DNA from: Pinguiococcus pyrenoidosus
Lineage: Eukaryota > Sar > Pinguiophyceae > Pinguiochrysidales > Pinguiochrysidaceae
Assembly (NCBI GenBank): GCA_019677205.1
Contig: JAAMXY010000262.1
Coordinates: 1-64,000 of the forward strand
DNA: 64,000 nucleotides
Reading direction: 5' to 3'
Numbering within the stretch: position 1 is the first letter of the stretch; the number at the start of each line of letters is the position of its first letter. Shown in pieces: positions 53,209 to 62,610 of the stretch. A program made the position numbers and the translations under genes. A model generated the notes under the pieces. The model was not told the DNA's origin. It saw only the letters and a list, made by a program, of their open reading frames with translations, and made no database searches.

Positions 53209-54761
53209 ATGAAGCCGTCCACCTCTTTCTTCCGACGGCCGCTGCCCAGTCCGCCGTGCTTCGCGTTTGCGTCCAAACTTGGACGAGACATGTTTCAGTC
53301 CGGAATGCAGGTACACTTTGGCGGTCAGTCTTCGGCAGAGGAGAGAGAGATGAAAGATCAGAGATAAGAGATGCGAGATGAAAGATGAAAGATGAAAGAT
53401 GAGAGATGAGAGATGAGAGATGAGAGATGAGAGATGAGAGGTGAGAGATGAGAGATGAAAGATCCGCACAAAAATATTCAGACGCAGACTAAGTTGCTTG
53501 TCTTTCGCAGGCGGGACACATGGAGTGCTTCTTTGCGCTGTCGGAGAACTTTCGGACGCAGGACGAGCCGGCGTACTGTGGCCTCAGCACGCTGGTCATG
53601 GTGCTGAACGCCATGCGAGTGGATCCGGGCCGGGCGTGGAAGGGCCCGTGGCGCTTCTTCCACGAGTCGATGCTGGACTGCTGCGAGCCGCTGGAGGTGA
53701 TCCGCGAGAAGGGCATCTCGCTGTCCAAGTTCGCGTGTCTGGCGCGTTGCAACGGCGCGGACTCCAGCGTGACCTACGCCGAAGGCTCCACCGTCGAGGA
53801 GTTCCGAGAAGTCGTCCTCGGCGCCACGAGTGCGGCCAATGTACAAAGAGAAGGAGTGCTGGTCTGCACCTACGATCGCAAGGAGCTGAAGCAGACCGGG
53901 CGAGGGCATTTCAGCCCCATTGGGGGCTACGACCCGGCTTCCGACATGGTGCTTGTGATGGACGTGGCGCGCTTCAAGTATCCGCCGCACTGGGTGCCGC
54001 TGCCGACCATCTTCAATGCCATGCTGGGGCATGATGATGCGACGGGGCGCAGTCGGGGCTGGGTTCTGATGAAGCCGAGTCTTTTGGATCCGCTACTATT
54101 CACGCTGAAGCGCTCGTCGCACTTCCACTGGCCCGAGCTGGCGGACTGGTGGGCCGGCTTCAAGCAGTACATGCACGAGACCCAGACAGGTGGCGGCTCC
54201 GCGGACTCTCCGCAGTCCGAGATCTGCTGCGATCCGCAGCGGGCGCTGGAGCGGGTGGTCGAGACGCTTCCGAACGAGCTCCTGGAGAACGTGCTTACCA
54301 CGTTCGGGAGGGAGCATGGCGCCGGGGCGCTTGAGGACGTGCGGGACGAGCTGTCTTCCTTGATCCGCAGCATCGAGCAGACGACAGCGCACCGCATTAT
54401 TCGTGAGAAGAGCCAGATCAGCGCGGAAAGGGTAGGCGTGCAGGACAGGCCAGTGGACCAGCGGCATCTCGTAACCCTGGTGCTGCTGGCCAGCCTGGAT
54501 GATGAAGTGGCTCACAAACACTGCGTAGACACGGAGATGAAGACGTCCTGCGGACTTGTGCCCCTGATGGAAGATCTAGCGCAGGCAGACGAGGTGTTCA
54601 GACAGGAGGTCTCCAGCACTCGGCGGATGCTAGATTCGCTATCCGCGCAGTTTCGAGGCGCGCAGCGCACATGCTTGGGTGGCGGCAACTGCAGGTCGCA
54701 GACCGGAGTCGACGACTTCTGCGAGGTGATTGCGGAGGCCAGCCCTTCTTCATCTGCCTGA
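53209..54761 (+). CDS. PCS1: Phytochelatin synthase (gamma-Glu-Cys dipeptidyl transpeptidase)
   Basis: Exons are 53209-53310 and 53511-54761, 450 residues; an in-frame ATG at 53092 would add 39 Arg-rich residues resembling an organelle presequence. The start STSFFRRPLPSPPCFAFASKLGRDMFQ is characteristic of PCS. The papain-like catalytic triad is visible: Cys in DEPAYCGLSTL, His in GRGHFSPIGGYD and Asp in VLVMDVARFKYPPHW. Other family markers are VDPGRAWKGPWRFFHESMLDCC and GISLSKFACLARCNG. By family it makes phytochelatins from glutathione and is activated by Cd and other metals in the cytosol. The variable C-terminal half contains a scattered set of Cys (ACARS-free region TCLGGGNC, EICCDPQ) as in metal-sensing tails, without a clear Cys-pair array. 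Intron 1 is 200 nt and carries a GAGATGA repeat. Confidence 0.95.
53341..53462. repeat. GAGATGA/AAGATGA heptamer-type tandem repeat in PCS intron 1
   Basis: A long array of 7-bp units of the form GAGATGA and AAGATGA fills most of the only intron of the phytochelatin synthase gene. Confidence 0.88.
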
Positions 54762-54973
54762 GCAATCTTGGAGGCGCTGAATGCGCCTCGCTTTTGGCGA
54801 ACAGCAGGAGACGGAAGGCAGGAAGAACAGGAAACAAGCTTACTCAGAAGCGGCGGGGGTTTCGGGCTCCGCCTCACCTCCCGATGCTGCGCAGAAGTGC
54901 CTCTCTTGCTACAGCCTGAAGTCGCGCTTGCTCCCAGTCGTCGCAACTGGTGGCCACCCGTGCGCGTGGAGAG

Positions 54974-56125
54974 CTACAGCTTCTTCGTACCGTCCTTGCC
55001 CATGTCGATTTCGATCTCCTTGTGGACATTCTCGCCGAGCTGCTCCGGGGAGAACGCCCACGGGGAGGCGAAGTCGAACTGGCGGAACTCCTGCGCGAGC
55101 TCGAGCGGCTCGTTGACCACTCGCTTCTCCTCGTCGTCGTAGCGCACTTCCGTGTACCCGCTGAGCGGGAAATCCTTTCGCAGAGGGTGCCCCTCGAACC
55201 CGTAGTCGGTCAAGATGCGCCGAAGGTCCGGGTGGTTCAGGAAGAAGACGCCGAACATGTCGTAGACTTCGCGCTCCCACCAGTTGGCATTGTCGTACAC
55301 GCTGCAAGCGCTGTCAATCGGCGTCACTTCGTCCGCGTACGTCTTGATGCGCAGCCTACTGTTGAGGTCTAAGCTCAGGAGATCGTAGATGATCTCGAAC
55401 CGCTGCTCCCGCTGCGGATAGTCCACGCCAGTGATACAGCTCAAGCACTGGCGGGTGGGAAACGGAACGCCAAATGCCATCAAAACAATGGATCCTCCAA
55501 CATGGGAGAGCAAGCGACTCTCGCACCTTGTATTGGCAGTGGGAGTGATTCCGCGCAACTCGAAGCGCGGGCAAGAGCATCTGAGGCTCCACTTGGATGG
55601 ACAGCTGTCCGTGGCTGACCACGACGCTCTCGCACGGCACCAGCTTCGCGAAGGACTTGCCGAAGTCGAAGAGCATGTCCTCGGCGTTGTACGATTCCGG
55701 CAGCTCTGCCGCTTCGGCGGCCGACTGCGTGCAAAGAACGTCAAGCCATGCTCAGCGCAACGCTCCGGCGCAGGCTGAGCCTCCTCACCGGCTTCGGAAT
55801 CGACTCCAGCTCCTCCGCAGCCAGCTTCTCCAGCACGCTCATGTCCAGCTCGTTCTGGTCTGCGAAACAGCGGCTCAGCTGCTGACAAGAGCGCCAACGA
55901 ACGAAGTCTGCGATGGCGCTCGTCTGTACCTTCCATCTGCGCCGCGCTGCGGATCCGTTCAGAGAGCGACGCGGAGGTCGACATGCACCGCGCATCTCGA
56001 AGTGAAGAGAGCCTCGGCACCGCGCGAAGCAACTGGCGCAGAAACAAAGATACCAAGTGTGTGAGAGCGGCGCCCACTGCGGACAGAAGCGGTGCAGACG
56101 GAAAGCGCGCGCGTGAGATTTTCAA
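54974..56125 (-). CDS. NDUFS3: Mitochondrial complex I 30-kDa subunit NDUFS3 (NuoC/NAD9)
   Basis: Minus-strand exons are 56125-55930, 55859-55789, 55724-55527 and 55447-54974, phases consistent, 312 residues. A long basic presequence ([29 protein letters not shown]) indicates mitochondrial import. Mature motifs are [67 protein letters not shown] and the near-invariant [18 protein letters not shown], then [16 protein letters not shown]. It is part of the matrix-arm Q-module of NADH:ubiquinone oxidoreductase. The gene is head-to-head with NDUFS7, its physical partner in the enzyme. The C-terminus overlaps no neighbour; PCS ends 212 bp away. Confidence 0.96.
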   Translation of the reverse strand: MKISRARFPSAPLLSAVGAALTHLVSLFLRQLLRAVPRLSSLRDARCMSTSASLSERIRSAAQMEGTDERHRRLRSLALLSAAEPLFRRPERAGHERAGEAGCGGAGVDSEAGEEAQPAPERCAEHGLTFFARSRPPKRQSCRNRTTPRTCSSTSASPSRSWCRARASWSATDSCPSKWSLRCSCPRFELRGITPTANTRCESRLLSHVGGSIVLMAFGVPFPTRQCLSCITGVDYPQREQRFEIIYDLLSLDLNSRLRIKTYADEVTPIDSACSVYDNANWWEREVYDMFGVFFLNHPDLRRILTDYGFEGHPLRKDFPLSGYTEVRYDDEEKRVVNEPLELAQEFRQFDFASPWAFSPEQLGENVHKEIEIDMGKDGTKKL

Positions 56126-56525
56126 ATCTCACCTGAGCGCGGCGCGCCGCCACCAATCGCATCGCGCGATGCATCGCGACGAGTGAAGCCATTTGCGTCG
56201 CTGCAGAATGCGCCGCAGCTCTCGACAAACGCACGACGGTGAAGCTTCCAAAGCAAAGTGTGCGTTGACAGAATCTTATCCGTGGCATACATGGCTGCGA
56301 CAAAGAACCTCGTTCATCCATTGGTGCTACCTCACCTTATTTAAATAATAGTTTTTATAAAAATTATTATTTCTTTTGTGTTGATTTTGTTTTAAATTAT
56401 GTGCGTTGAGGCAAAGCTGGAGCGCCGCCACGCTGGACACTGCGGCGCCGCACGTTCTTTCGGACGTGCGAGAGAAAGTGCGCTTGACGCAGTCTGTCAG
56501 GCTTTCTGAGCACGGTGGCACAGAC
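56126..56525. promoter_or_regulatory. Shared divergent promoter of NDUFS3 and NDUFS7
   Basis: 400-nt spacer with a very AT-rich core at about 56336-56402 and an ATTGG (inverted CCAAT) at about 56312. Arrangement suggests coordinated transcription of two complex I subunits (inference). Confidence 0.5.
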
Positions 56526-57468
56526 ATGGCGCTCGCTCTTCGATCCTTTAGCGCTCTTATGCGCCGTCAACGTAAGCAGGCCGTGTCGACAGCTTTCAAA
56601 GAGACATTTGCGCGCTCTTTTCGCGCGGATTTCGCCGCATTTTTGGCTCGGATCCGGTGTGAAGTACTTTGAGAAGTGGTTTAGCAAGTCTGGTCAAAGA
56701 GCACTGCACCGAGTGAACGCGGGAAACGGCTTCAAAGGGCGGAATCGTCGGAAAAGTGATAACGAAGGTTCCGCCGTGCGTCCAAGAGCTTACGTAGTCT
56801 CACTATTCTCGCAATGCTTAGGCGCTTCTCTCTCCAATGTTTGCGCAAGGAACTTGCGCTGCACTTCGCCGATCATGGCCGACAAGGTATGTGCGCAAAG
56901 AGAAGATCTTCGGTCCGGCGGCGCGCTTTTGATGACCCAGCTCGGTCCTTCACAGCTTCAGAAGGTGGACAACGTAGACAGTCTCATGGCCCCGAAGAAT
57001 GGCGTAGAGTACCTCGTGACTGGCGTCGACCAGCTGGTCAACTGGGGCCGTAGAGGATCGCTGTGGCCGATGACCTTCGGCCTCGCCTGCTGCGCGGTGG
57101 AGATGATGCATGCGGCGGCGTCTCGCTACGATATGGAGCGTTTTGGCATGGTCTTCCGTGCGTCTCCTCGCCAGTCTGACGTGATGATCGTCGCGGGGAC
57201 GCTGACCAACAAGATGGCACCGGCGCTGCGGAAAGTGTACGACCAGATGCCGGAGCCGCGGTGGGTGGTGTCCATGGGCTCCTGCGCCAACGGCGGTGGC
57301 TACTATCACTACTCGTACGCAGTGGTCCGCGGGTGCGACCGCATCGTGCCCGTGGACATCTACGTGCCGGGCTGCCCGCCAACTGCCGAAGGTTTGCTGT
57401 ACGGCATGCTCCAGCTGCAGAAGAAGGTGAAGGGCAACCGTTCCCTCCTGCTGAACCTGCGCAAGTAG
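56526..57468 (+). CDS. NDUFS7: Mitochondrial complex I 20-kDa subunit NDUFS7 (NuoB/PSST)
   Basis: Exons are 56526-56571, 56822-56886 and 56956-57468, phases consistent, 207 residues, against 213 in human. The N-terminal exon encodes a classic presequence, [16 protein letters not shown], which continues with [13 protein letters not shown]. The mature part has [38 protein letters not shown], and all four Cys ligands of cluster N2 are seen: the CysCys pair in GLACC, Cys in GSCANGGG and Cys in [13 protein letters not shown]. By family it carries the last iron-sulphur cluster before ubiquinone. The open frame upstream of the first exon has no ATG in phase, so the two-intron model is preferred; intron 1 is 250 nt. 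It converges on ABCE1. Confidence 0.96.
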
Positions 57469-57988
57469 GCGGCGACGCCGGCGGGATGCGGCCTTAAGCA
57501 ACAAGTTCCTTTCAGTTCCAGATCCACTTTCTCGCACTTTCCCACATGCGTCAGAGGGATTTCTTCTGCGCCGAGGTATGATATCCATCTTCAGTCATCA
57601 TGACGCGCAAAGCTGCTCTGGCAAACACCCAACGAGAGGAGGAGTACACCCGACGAGAGGAGGACTACACCCGACGAGAGGTGGACCACACCATCCCTCT
57701 TCATAAGGCACCCTTTCCCGAACAGAAACCATCCGCTAAAGCCTCCGCCGCAAAGCCTGGTTGCCGCCAACACACTCCGCACACCTTCGCCGCCAACAAA
57801 TACGCTCTGCTTTCACCAACTACCACCCACACTGCTCACAGAGTTTCGGTCTAGGTTCGGTGGCAGAGGACGAAGCACGGGCCACGGCAGAAAGTCCCCG
57901 TCATCCAGCGTCCAGGACGTCGTAGCGATAGCCCATTCTCAAGCTACCCTCGAGCAGGAGAGCTGCGCAGGGTCGAGCCGCGGCGCAG
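57469..57988. other. Convergent spacer, NDUFS7 and ABCE1, with 19-bp repeat
   Basis: It holds about three imperfect copies of an ACACCCGACGAGAGG-type repeat (57628-57692). A short plus-strand frame at 57600-57854 is formed by that repeat and has no family support. Confidence 0.55.
57628..57692. repeat. ACACCCGACGAGAGGAGGA tandem repeat
   Basis: Three diverged copies of a roughly 18-19 bp unit between the NDUFS7 and ABCE1 stop codons. Confidence 0.75.
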
Positions 57989-60244
57989 TTAATCCTTGTC
58001 GTCCGCGTCGAGGAAGAAATAGTTGCCTACGTTGGGAAGAGGCGTCAGCCGGGTCGTAACGACGTGCAGGGCATGAGAGAGTATGCAGGCTACGCACCGC
58101 TTAGCTTCTGCTCGCTGTCGTGAGTTAAGAGGGGTGGAAGCACATCCAAGGGAGACGCAGCAAAGATAATTGTGAGTCGCTGGCGCTGCCACCGCAAAAC
58201 ACCTGCGGGTCGCACGTACCGGTCCTTCTGGGAGTTGTACTTGTTGATGCGCGGCCTGAAGTTCGTGGGGTCTCTTCGGAAGGTGATCTCCAGGACCCGC
58301 AGGAACTCGTTCATGCCGGCCACCAGCGTCTCCGGGGCGTGCGCCGTCGTTTCCAGCGACGGCGTTCCCGAGTACACGATGACCCGGTCCGCCAGGTACG
58401 TCGCCATGATGAAGTCGTGCTCCACGACGAAGGCCGTCTTCTTCGAGTGCATGATGAATCTCTTGATGACCTTGGACGCGGCAATGCGCTGCTCGCTGTC
58501 CAAGTACGCTGACGGCTCGTCCACCAGATACACGTCCGCCGGCCTGCCCAAGGCCAGGACGATCGCAACACGCTGGAGCTCTCCGCCAGAGAGGTTCTGC
58601 ACGCCCTGGTCGATGATGGTGCTGATCACCATGGGCCTCATCACGTCGGAGACGAACTGCGGATGCACGTAGGCGTCGCGGATCTTCTTGTGCAGGAGAT
58701 TTCTCACGGTCCCGTTGAACTTGGGCGCGATCTTCTGCGGCTTGTAGCTGACCGACATCCGGGGAACGCCAAACGCCGCGGCGCGGTCCTCGTCACCTTC
58801 GGCTTCCGCCTGGCTCTGCTCGTCGGACTTGAGGAGGCCGGCCATCATCCGGATGAAGGTCGTCTTGCCCGTCCCGTTCTCGCCGAGCATGACGATGATC
58901 TCGCTATCCCCGAAGGATCCCCCTTCCACGTGAAGCGTGAAGACTCTCCCCGCGCCGCTGCCGGACTTCTTCTTGGACCTCATGGTCTTCGTCATGGTCG
59001 GATACGAGTACATGGCGCTGTCGTTGTTGAGCTCCCCGCCCTCGGCGGCAAACTGCGACACCTTGAACTGCAGCGCTTCCTCGCGGAACCGCAGGTTCTC
59101 CGTGGGGACGAAGCCGGCCAGGAAGACGTTGATGCCCTCGCGCACCGCGAACGGCATGGTCACGACACCGTACGCGCCCGGCGTGCCATACAAGCAGCAG
59201 ATGAAGTCGCTCAGGTAGTCCAGAACGGCCAGGTCGTGCTCCACCACGAGGACGTACTTGTCTTCGTGATCCTCCCACAGCTCGACAATGGCGCGGATGA
59301 CCTGAGCGGCCTTGAGCCGCTGCTTCACGTCCAGGTAGGACGACGGCTCGTCGAACATGTATACGTCCGCATTCTGGATCGCGACGACGCCGATGGCGAA
59401 GCGCTGCAGCTCCCCGCCGCTGAGCACGTCGATGCTTCGTTCCAGGTAGCGGGTCATGTCCAGCTCCTCGATGGCCCAATCGAGGTTGTCCCGCTGGTTC
59501 TTCGACTGGAGAATCTCCAGGGTGTTTCCCTTGACCGCGCGCGGGATGTGGTCCACGTACTGGGGCTTGATGATCGCGACGCAGGACTCCTCGAGGACGC
59601 GCATGAAGTAGTTCTGCAGCTCGGAGCCCCGGAAGTGTGCGTGGATCTCTCGCCAGTCTGGCGGCGAGTCATAGTCGCCCAGGTTGGGCTTCAGCTTGCC
59701 CGCGAGAATCTTCAGCGCAGTGGACTTGCCGATGCCGTTGGTCCCAACCAGGCCGAGCACCTGACCGGGCCGCGGCATGGGCAAGCGGTGCAACTTGAAC
59801 GAGTTCGGCCCGTAGCGATGCGTGATGTTCTGCTCCAGATCCTTTGGCAGGTTGATGATCGTGATGGCCTCGAAGGGGCACTTCTTGGTGCAGATGTTGC
59901 AGCCGATGCAGAGCGTCTCCGAGATGAAGGCGATCTTGGAGTTGGGCGAGACCTCGATGCACAGCTTGCCCTGGCGCACCACCGGACACTGGCGCTTGCA
60001 TTCTTGCCTGCGATGCAGCGGCGAGGGCGATATGTTACGCAGCCTTTGATGGCCTCAGATGCACAAAGATACCCTCTGGATGCAGCGCTAACAACGCACA
60101 ACGCCGGTGACGAGTTGATACGCACCTGCACTTCTTCGGCTTGCACTTGTCCTTGCTCACGATTGCGATGCGCGTGAGGCGCTCCTCCTCCGCGCCAGCC
60201 TGCGCCTTTGCACCCCCGCTCTTGGCTTGGCGCTTGGGTGGCAT
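57989..60244 (-). CDS. ABCE1: ABCE1/Rli1 ribosome-recycling ATPase, with a 17-nt micro-exon
   Basis: Minus-strand exons are 60244-60126, 60007-58220, 58114-58098 (17 nt) and 58026-57989, phases consistent, 653 residues. The N-terminus ([28 protein letters not shown]) and [15 protein letters not shown] supply the eight Cys of the two [4Fe-4S] clusters. The two ABC cassettes have Walker [10 protein letters not shown] and GENGTGKTT, signatures LSGGELQR (twice) and Walker [14 protein letters not shown] and [13 protein letters not shown]. The end [23 protein letters not shown] reproduces the conserved tail only when the micro-exon is spliced; read-through would give a different C-terminus. By family it splits post-termination ribosomes. 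It is divergent from the cyclin gene. Confidence 0.97.
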
Positions 60245-60856
60245 TTGAACGTCGTCGGGCGGCGCAACTCCTCCGGACGCCTCTTGGCCGCACTTCCTGC
60301 GCTCAGCTGTTGCGCTGTACTTTGAGCTTGATAACGCCTCGCGCAGAAAGCCCACGGCGCTTCAACGCCTCTCCACAGGCTGGAAGGGCGTCTGCCACTA
60401 CGCAACGTCCGAGGGGCGCGCGTTCTTTGCGCTCTTACGCGCGCTTAAAACGCTGGCGAGGATCGGGGGCCCATTTCGAAAAGGCAAAGTCGACAGCGTC
60501 AAGAACGTTCCCATGGCCATACACGCCGCTTTCGTTGCTTTTTTCGAACTTTTGTAATATTTAAATCTCATCTGAACATGATCATTTGAGCAAAATTCAA
60601 ATTAGTAATATTTTGAATATCTGAAAGGAACCAATGAAAGCGGCGGTGGAGCCGCGTCGCTTGCAGTCCCGCCACCCGCCCCTTTGAAGGACGGTGATAC
60701 CCATCAGGATTCATCGGTCTCTCGATCTTTAATCCTATTCGCCTTGCTTAGCAACCCGTAACGGTCATTCCGCGCTGATTGCCGGAGATCTTCCGCCTTT
60801 TCTCTTTACACGAGAGAAGACAGCGCCCGCACACTTAGGATGCGAAGCGCCTTACG
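60245..60856. promoter_or_regulatory. Divergent promoter region, ABCE1 and cyclin-Y-like gene
   Basis: 612-nt head-to-head spacer with an AT-rich island at about 60543-60625 followed by a CCAAT motif near 60632. Promoter function is inferred from position. Confidence 0.42.
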
Positions 60857-61765
60857 ATGACGACGCGGACTGAGAGCGGCCCTCCGAAGCGCGCGGTGCA
60901 CTTCGCCGAGGAGGCGAACGAGGTGTTCCATCCGTCGCACGAAGACTTCACGCCGCGCCTCCCGACGGGCAACACTTACAAGAAGGTGCAGCAGCGCCTG
61001 GACTTGACCAGCGTGTGCGGGCCGTCCACGGTCGCGAGGCCGAACTATGAAGACATGCTGCGGCGCATCAGCATCGTGGTGCACCGGCACATCGTGAAGT
61101 GCGAAGAGTGGTGGAGTGCCGTGCGCGAGCACAAAGGCGACGGCGGAATGTTTCGGAAGAGTAAGCTGGAGACCTACGACGAGCGCAACTTCGTGACGCC
61201 GCGCCACCGCATCACGTTTCTGCATGTGCCTGGCTTCTCCATCGGGAGTCAGTTCGCGCTGCGCAAGGTCAAGCACTGCTACAAGACGCCGACCGTGGCG
61301 GAGGTCCACGAGTTCACGTCTACGCTGTTCCGGAGGGCGTATCTCAGTGCGGAGTGCGCGGTGGTGTCTCTCATCTACTTGGAGAGGCTGATGGAGAACG
61401 CCGCGCCGGTCATGTCGGCCACCTGGCGGCCCATCGTGCTGTGCAGTCTGCTGCTGGCGTCCAAGGTGTGGCAGGACCTGAGCTCGTGGAACATCGAGTT
61501 CAATCAGACGTATCCGGAGTTCAGCCTCCAAGCCATCAACCAGCTGGAGCTCATCTTCCTCCAGGACATCAACTGGGACCTCTGCATCTCGCAGTCGCTC
61601 TACGCCAAGTACCACTTTGCGCTGCGTGCTGCCGCCCGCGAATCCAACTTCCGGAACAAGTACATGAACATGCTGCGCCAGCAACCGGCGAACGCCTCCG
61701 CGGTGGAGCGCCGCTCCACGGCCGCAAAGGAGGACATCCTGAAGCTGCTCAGCAAGAGCCTGTGA
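60857..61765 (+). CDS. CCNY: Cyclin-Y-like (PHO80-type) cyclin
   Basis: Single-exon gene of 302 residues. The cyclin box is recognisable from PTVAEVHEFTSTLFRRAYLSAECAVVSLIYLERLM through RPIVLCSLLLASKVWQDLSSWNIEF and FSLQAINQLELIFLQDINWDLCISQSLYAKYHFAL, which matches the cyclin Y family (LSAEC-IV-L-YIERL and KVWDDQAVWNVD). The N-terminal segment is basic with HFAEEANEVFHPSHEDF. By family it partners with a PFTAIRE/Pho85-type CDK. No myristoylation start (MG) is present, unlike animal CCNY. Kinase partner is not in the window. Confidence 0.9.
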   Translation: MTTRTESGPPKRAVHFAEEANEVFHPSHEDFTPRLPTGNTYKKVQQRLDLTSVCGPSTVARPNYEDMLRRISIVVHRHIVKCEEWWSAVREHKGDGGMFRKSKLETYDERNFVTPRHRITFLHVPGFSIGSQFALRKVKHCYKTPTVAEVHEFTSTLFRRAYLSAECAVVSLIYLERLMENAAPVMSATWRPIVLCSLLLASKVWQDLSSWNIEFNQTYPEFSLQAINQLELIFLQDINWDLCISQSLYAKYHFALRAAARESNFRNKYMNMLRQQPANASAVERRSTAAKEDILKLLSKSL

Positions 61766-61948
61766 GGTCAACGCCGAGGCCGAATCCGCAACCAAAGCCG
61801 AGGTCCGAGCCGAAGCAGATGCCGAAAGGCGGGAAGTCCTTCGCAAATGGCGTCGTCACAGCATCGAAGCGATGCTCGGCATCGCTGCTGGTGCCTCGCG
61901 GGGCGTTGCTTGAAGCGGAGGCGTACTGCTCCAAAAGCGGCGATGCCA

Positions 61949-62024
61949 TGTACATATGTGTATATATGTATGTATGTATGGATGTGTATATATAAGTATA
62001 TATGTATATACATACATATATGTA
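61949..62024. repeat. TATGTATG/TATATA microsatellite
   Basis: Alternating TATA, TATG and CATA units, with partial inverted symmetry towards the end (GTATATACATAC). Confidence 0.85.
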
Positions 62025-62449
62025 GATGCCTCGAGACGTGAAGCGTGAAATTCGTTTACACAGCGCACAGCCGCTGCAGCAGCGAGCGACGTTCCTTCGA
62101 GAGAAGCCTCGCGAGCCTGACTTCGTGAAGTGTGTGAGTTCGTGGAAGTTCGTGAAGGTGTGGATGCGAGGGGAGGTTTGCATAGACGTGTGGCTCGAGC
62201 ATTGATCATCAGCCGAATGCGCTTCTTGTGATGACAGCTTTTTTAACAAACCCGGCTGCGTCCCTCAATTGACCGATGCCACCAGCGAAGGATTCGGTGG
62301 CGATGCCCCATCGAATCCTTCGCCAGCAGACCAGGAGGGGGGGAGGGGAGGGGCACACGAGCATTCACGCCATATAGCTGATGCCAACAACCGCACGGGC
62401 GAGTCGCTGCGGAAGGTCACGCGCGGGGTTTCTTCTCCCTTGCTCCGCC

Positions 62450-62538
62450 AAGCTACCACGCACTACCGCGAAGCTACCACGCACTACCGCGAACTACTTG
62501 GAACTGCTTGGAACTACTTGGAACTACTTGGAACTACC
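62450..62538. repeat. Decamer repeats (CGCACTACCG and ACTACTTGGA types)
   Basis: Two to three copies of a 20-bp GCTACCACGCACTACCGCGA unit followed by four copies of ACTACTTGGA. Confidence 0.8.
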
Positions 62539-62610
62539 AAAAGGAATCACTTCACTGCGTCAGCGAGTCTCAAGGATCCTTGCTGCAGAGCCCGACGTCG
62601 GTCCATTGCT

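Larger units (their letters stand above)
61766..62610. other. Convergent spacer with two simple repeats
   Basis: No supported gene. It contains a TATG/TATA-rich microsatellite (61949-62024) and an ACTACTTGGA / GCTACCACGC repeat (62450-62538). Confidence 0.7.

Noticed and set aside
54974-57468. Direct inheritance of a bacterial nuoB-nuoC operon
   Set aside because: Genes are head-to-head, carry spliceosomal introns and mitochondrial presequences; a recent bacterial origin or contamination does not fit.
57600-57854. 84-codon plus-strand frame with ATG
   Set aside because: Largely formed by the 19-bp tandem repeat; no family resemblance and lies in a tail-to-tail spacer.
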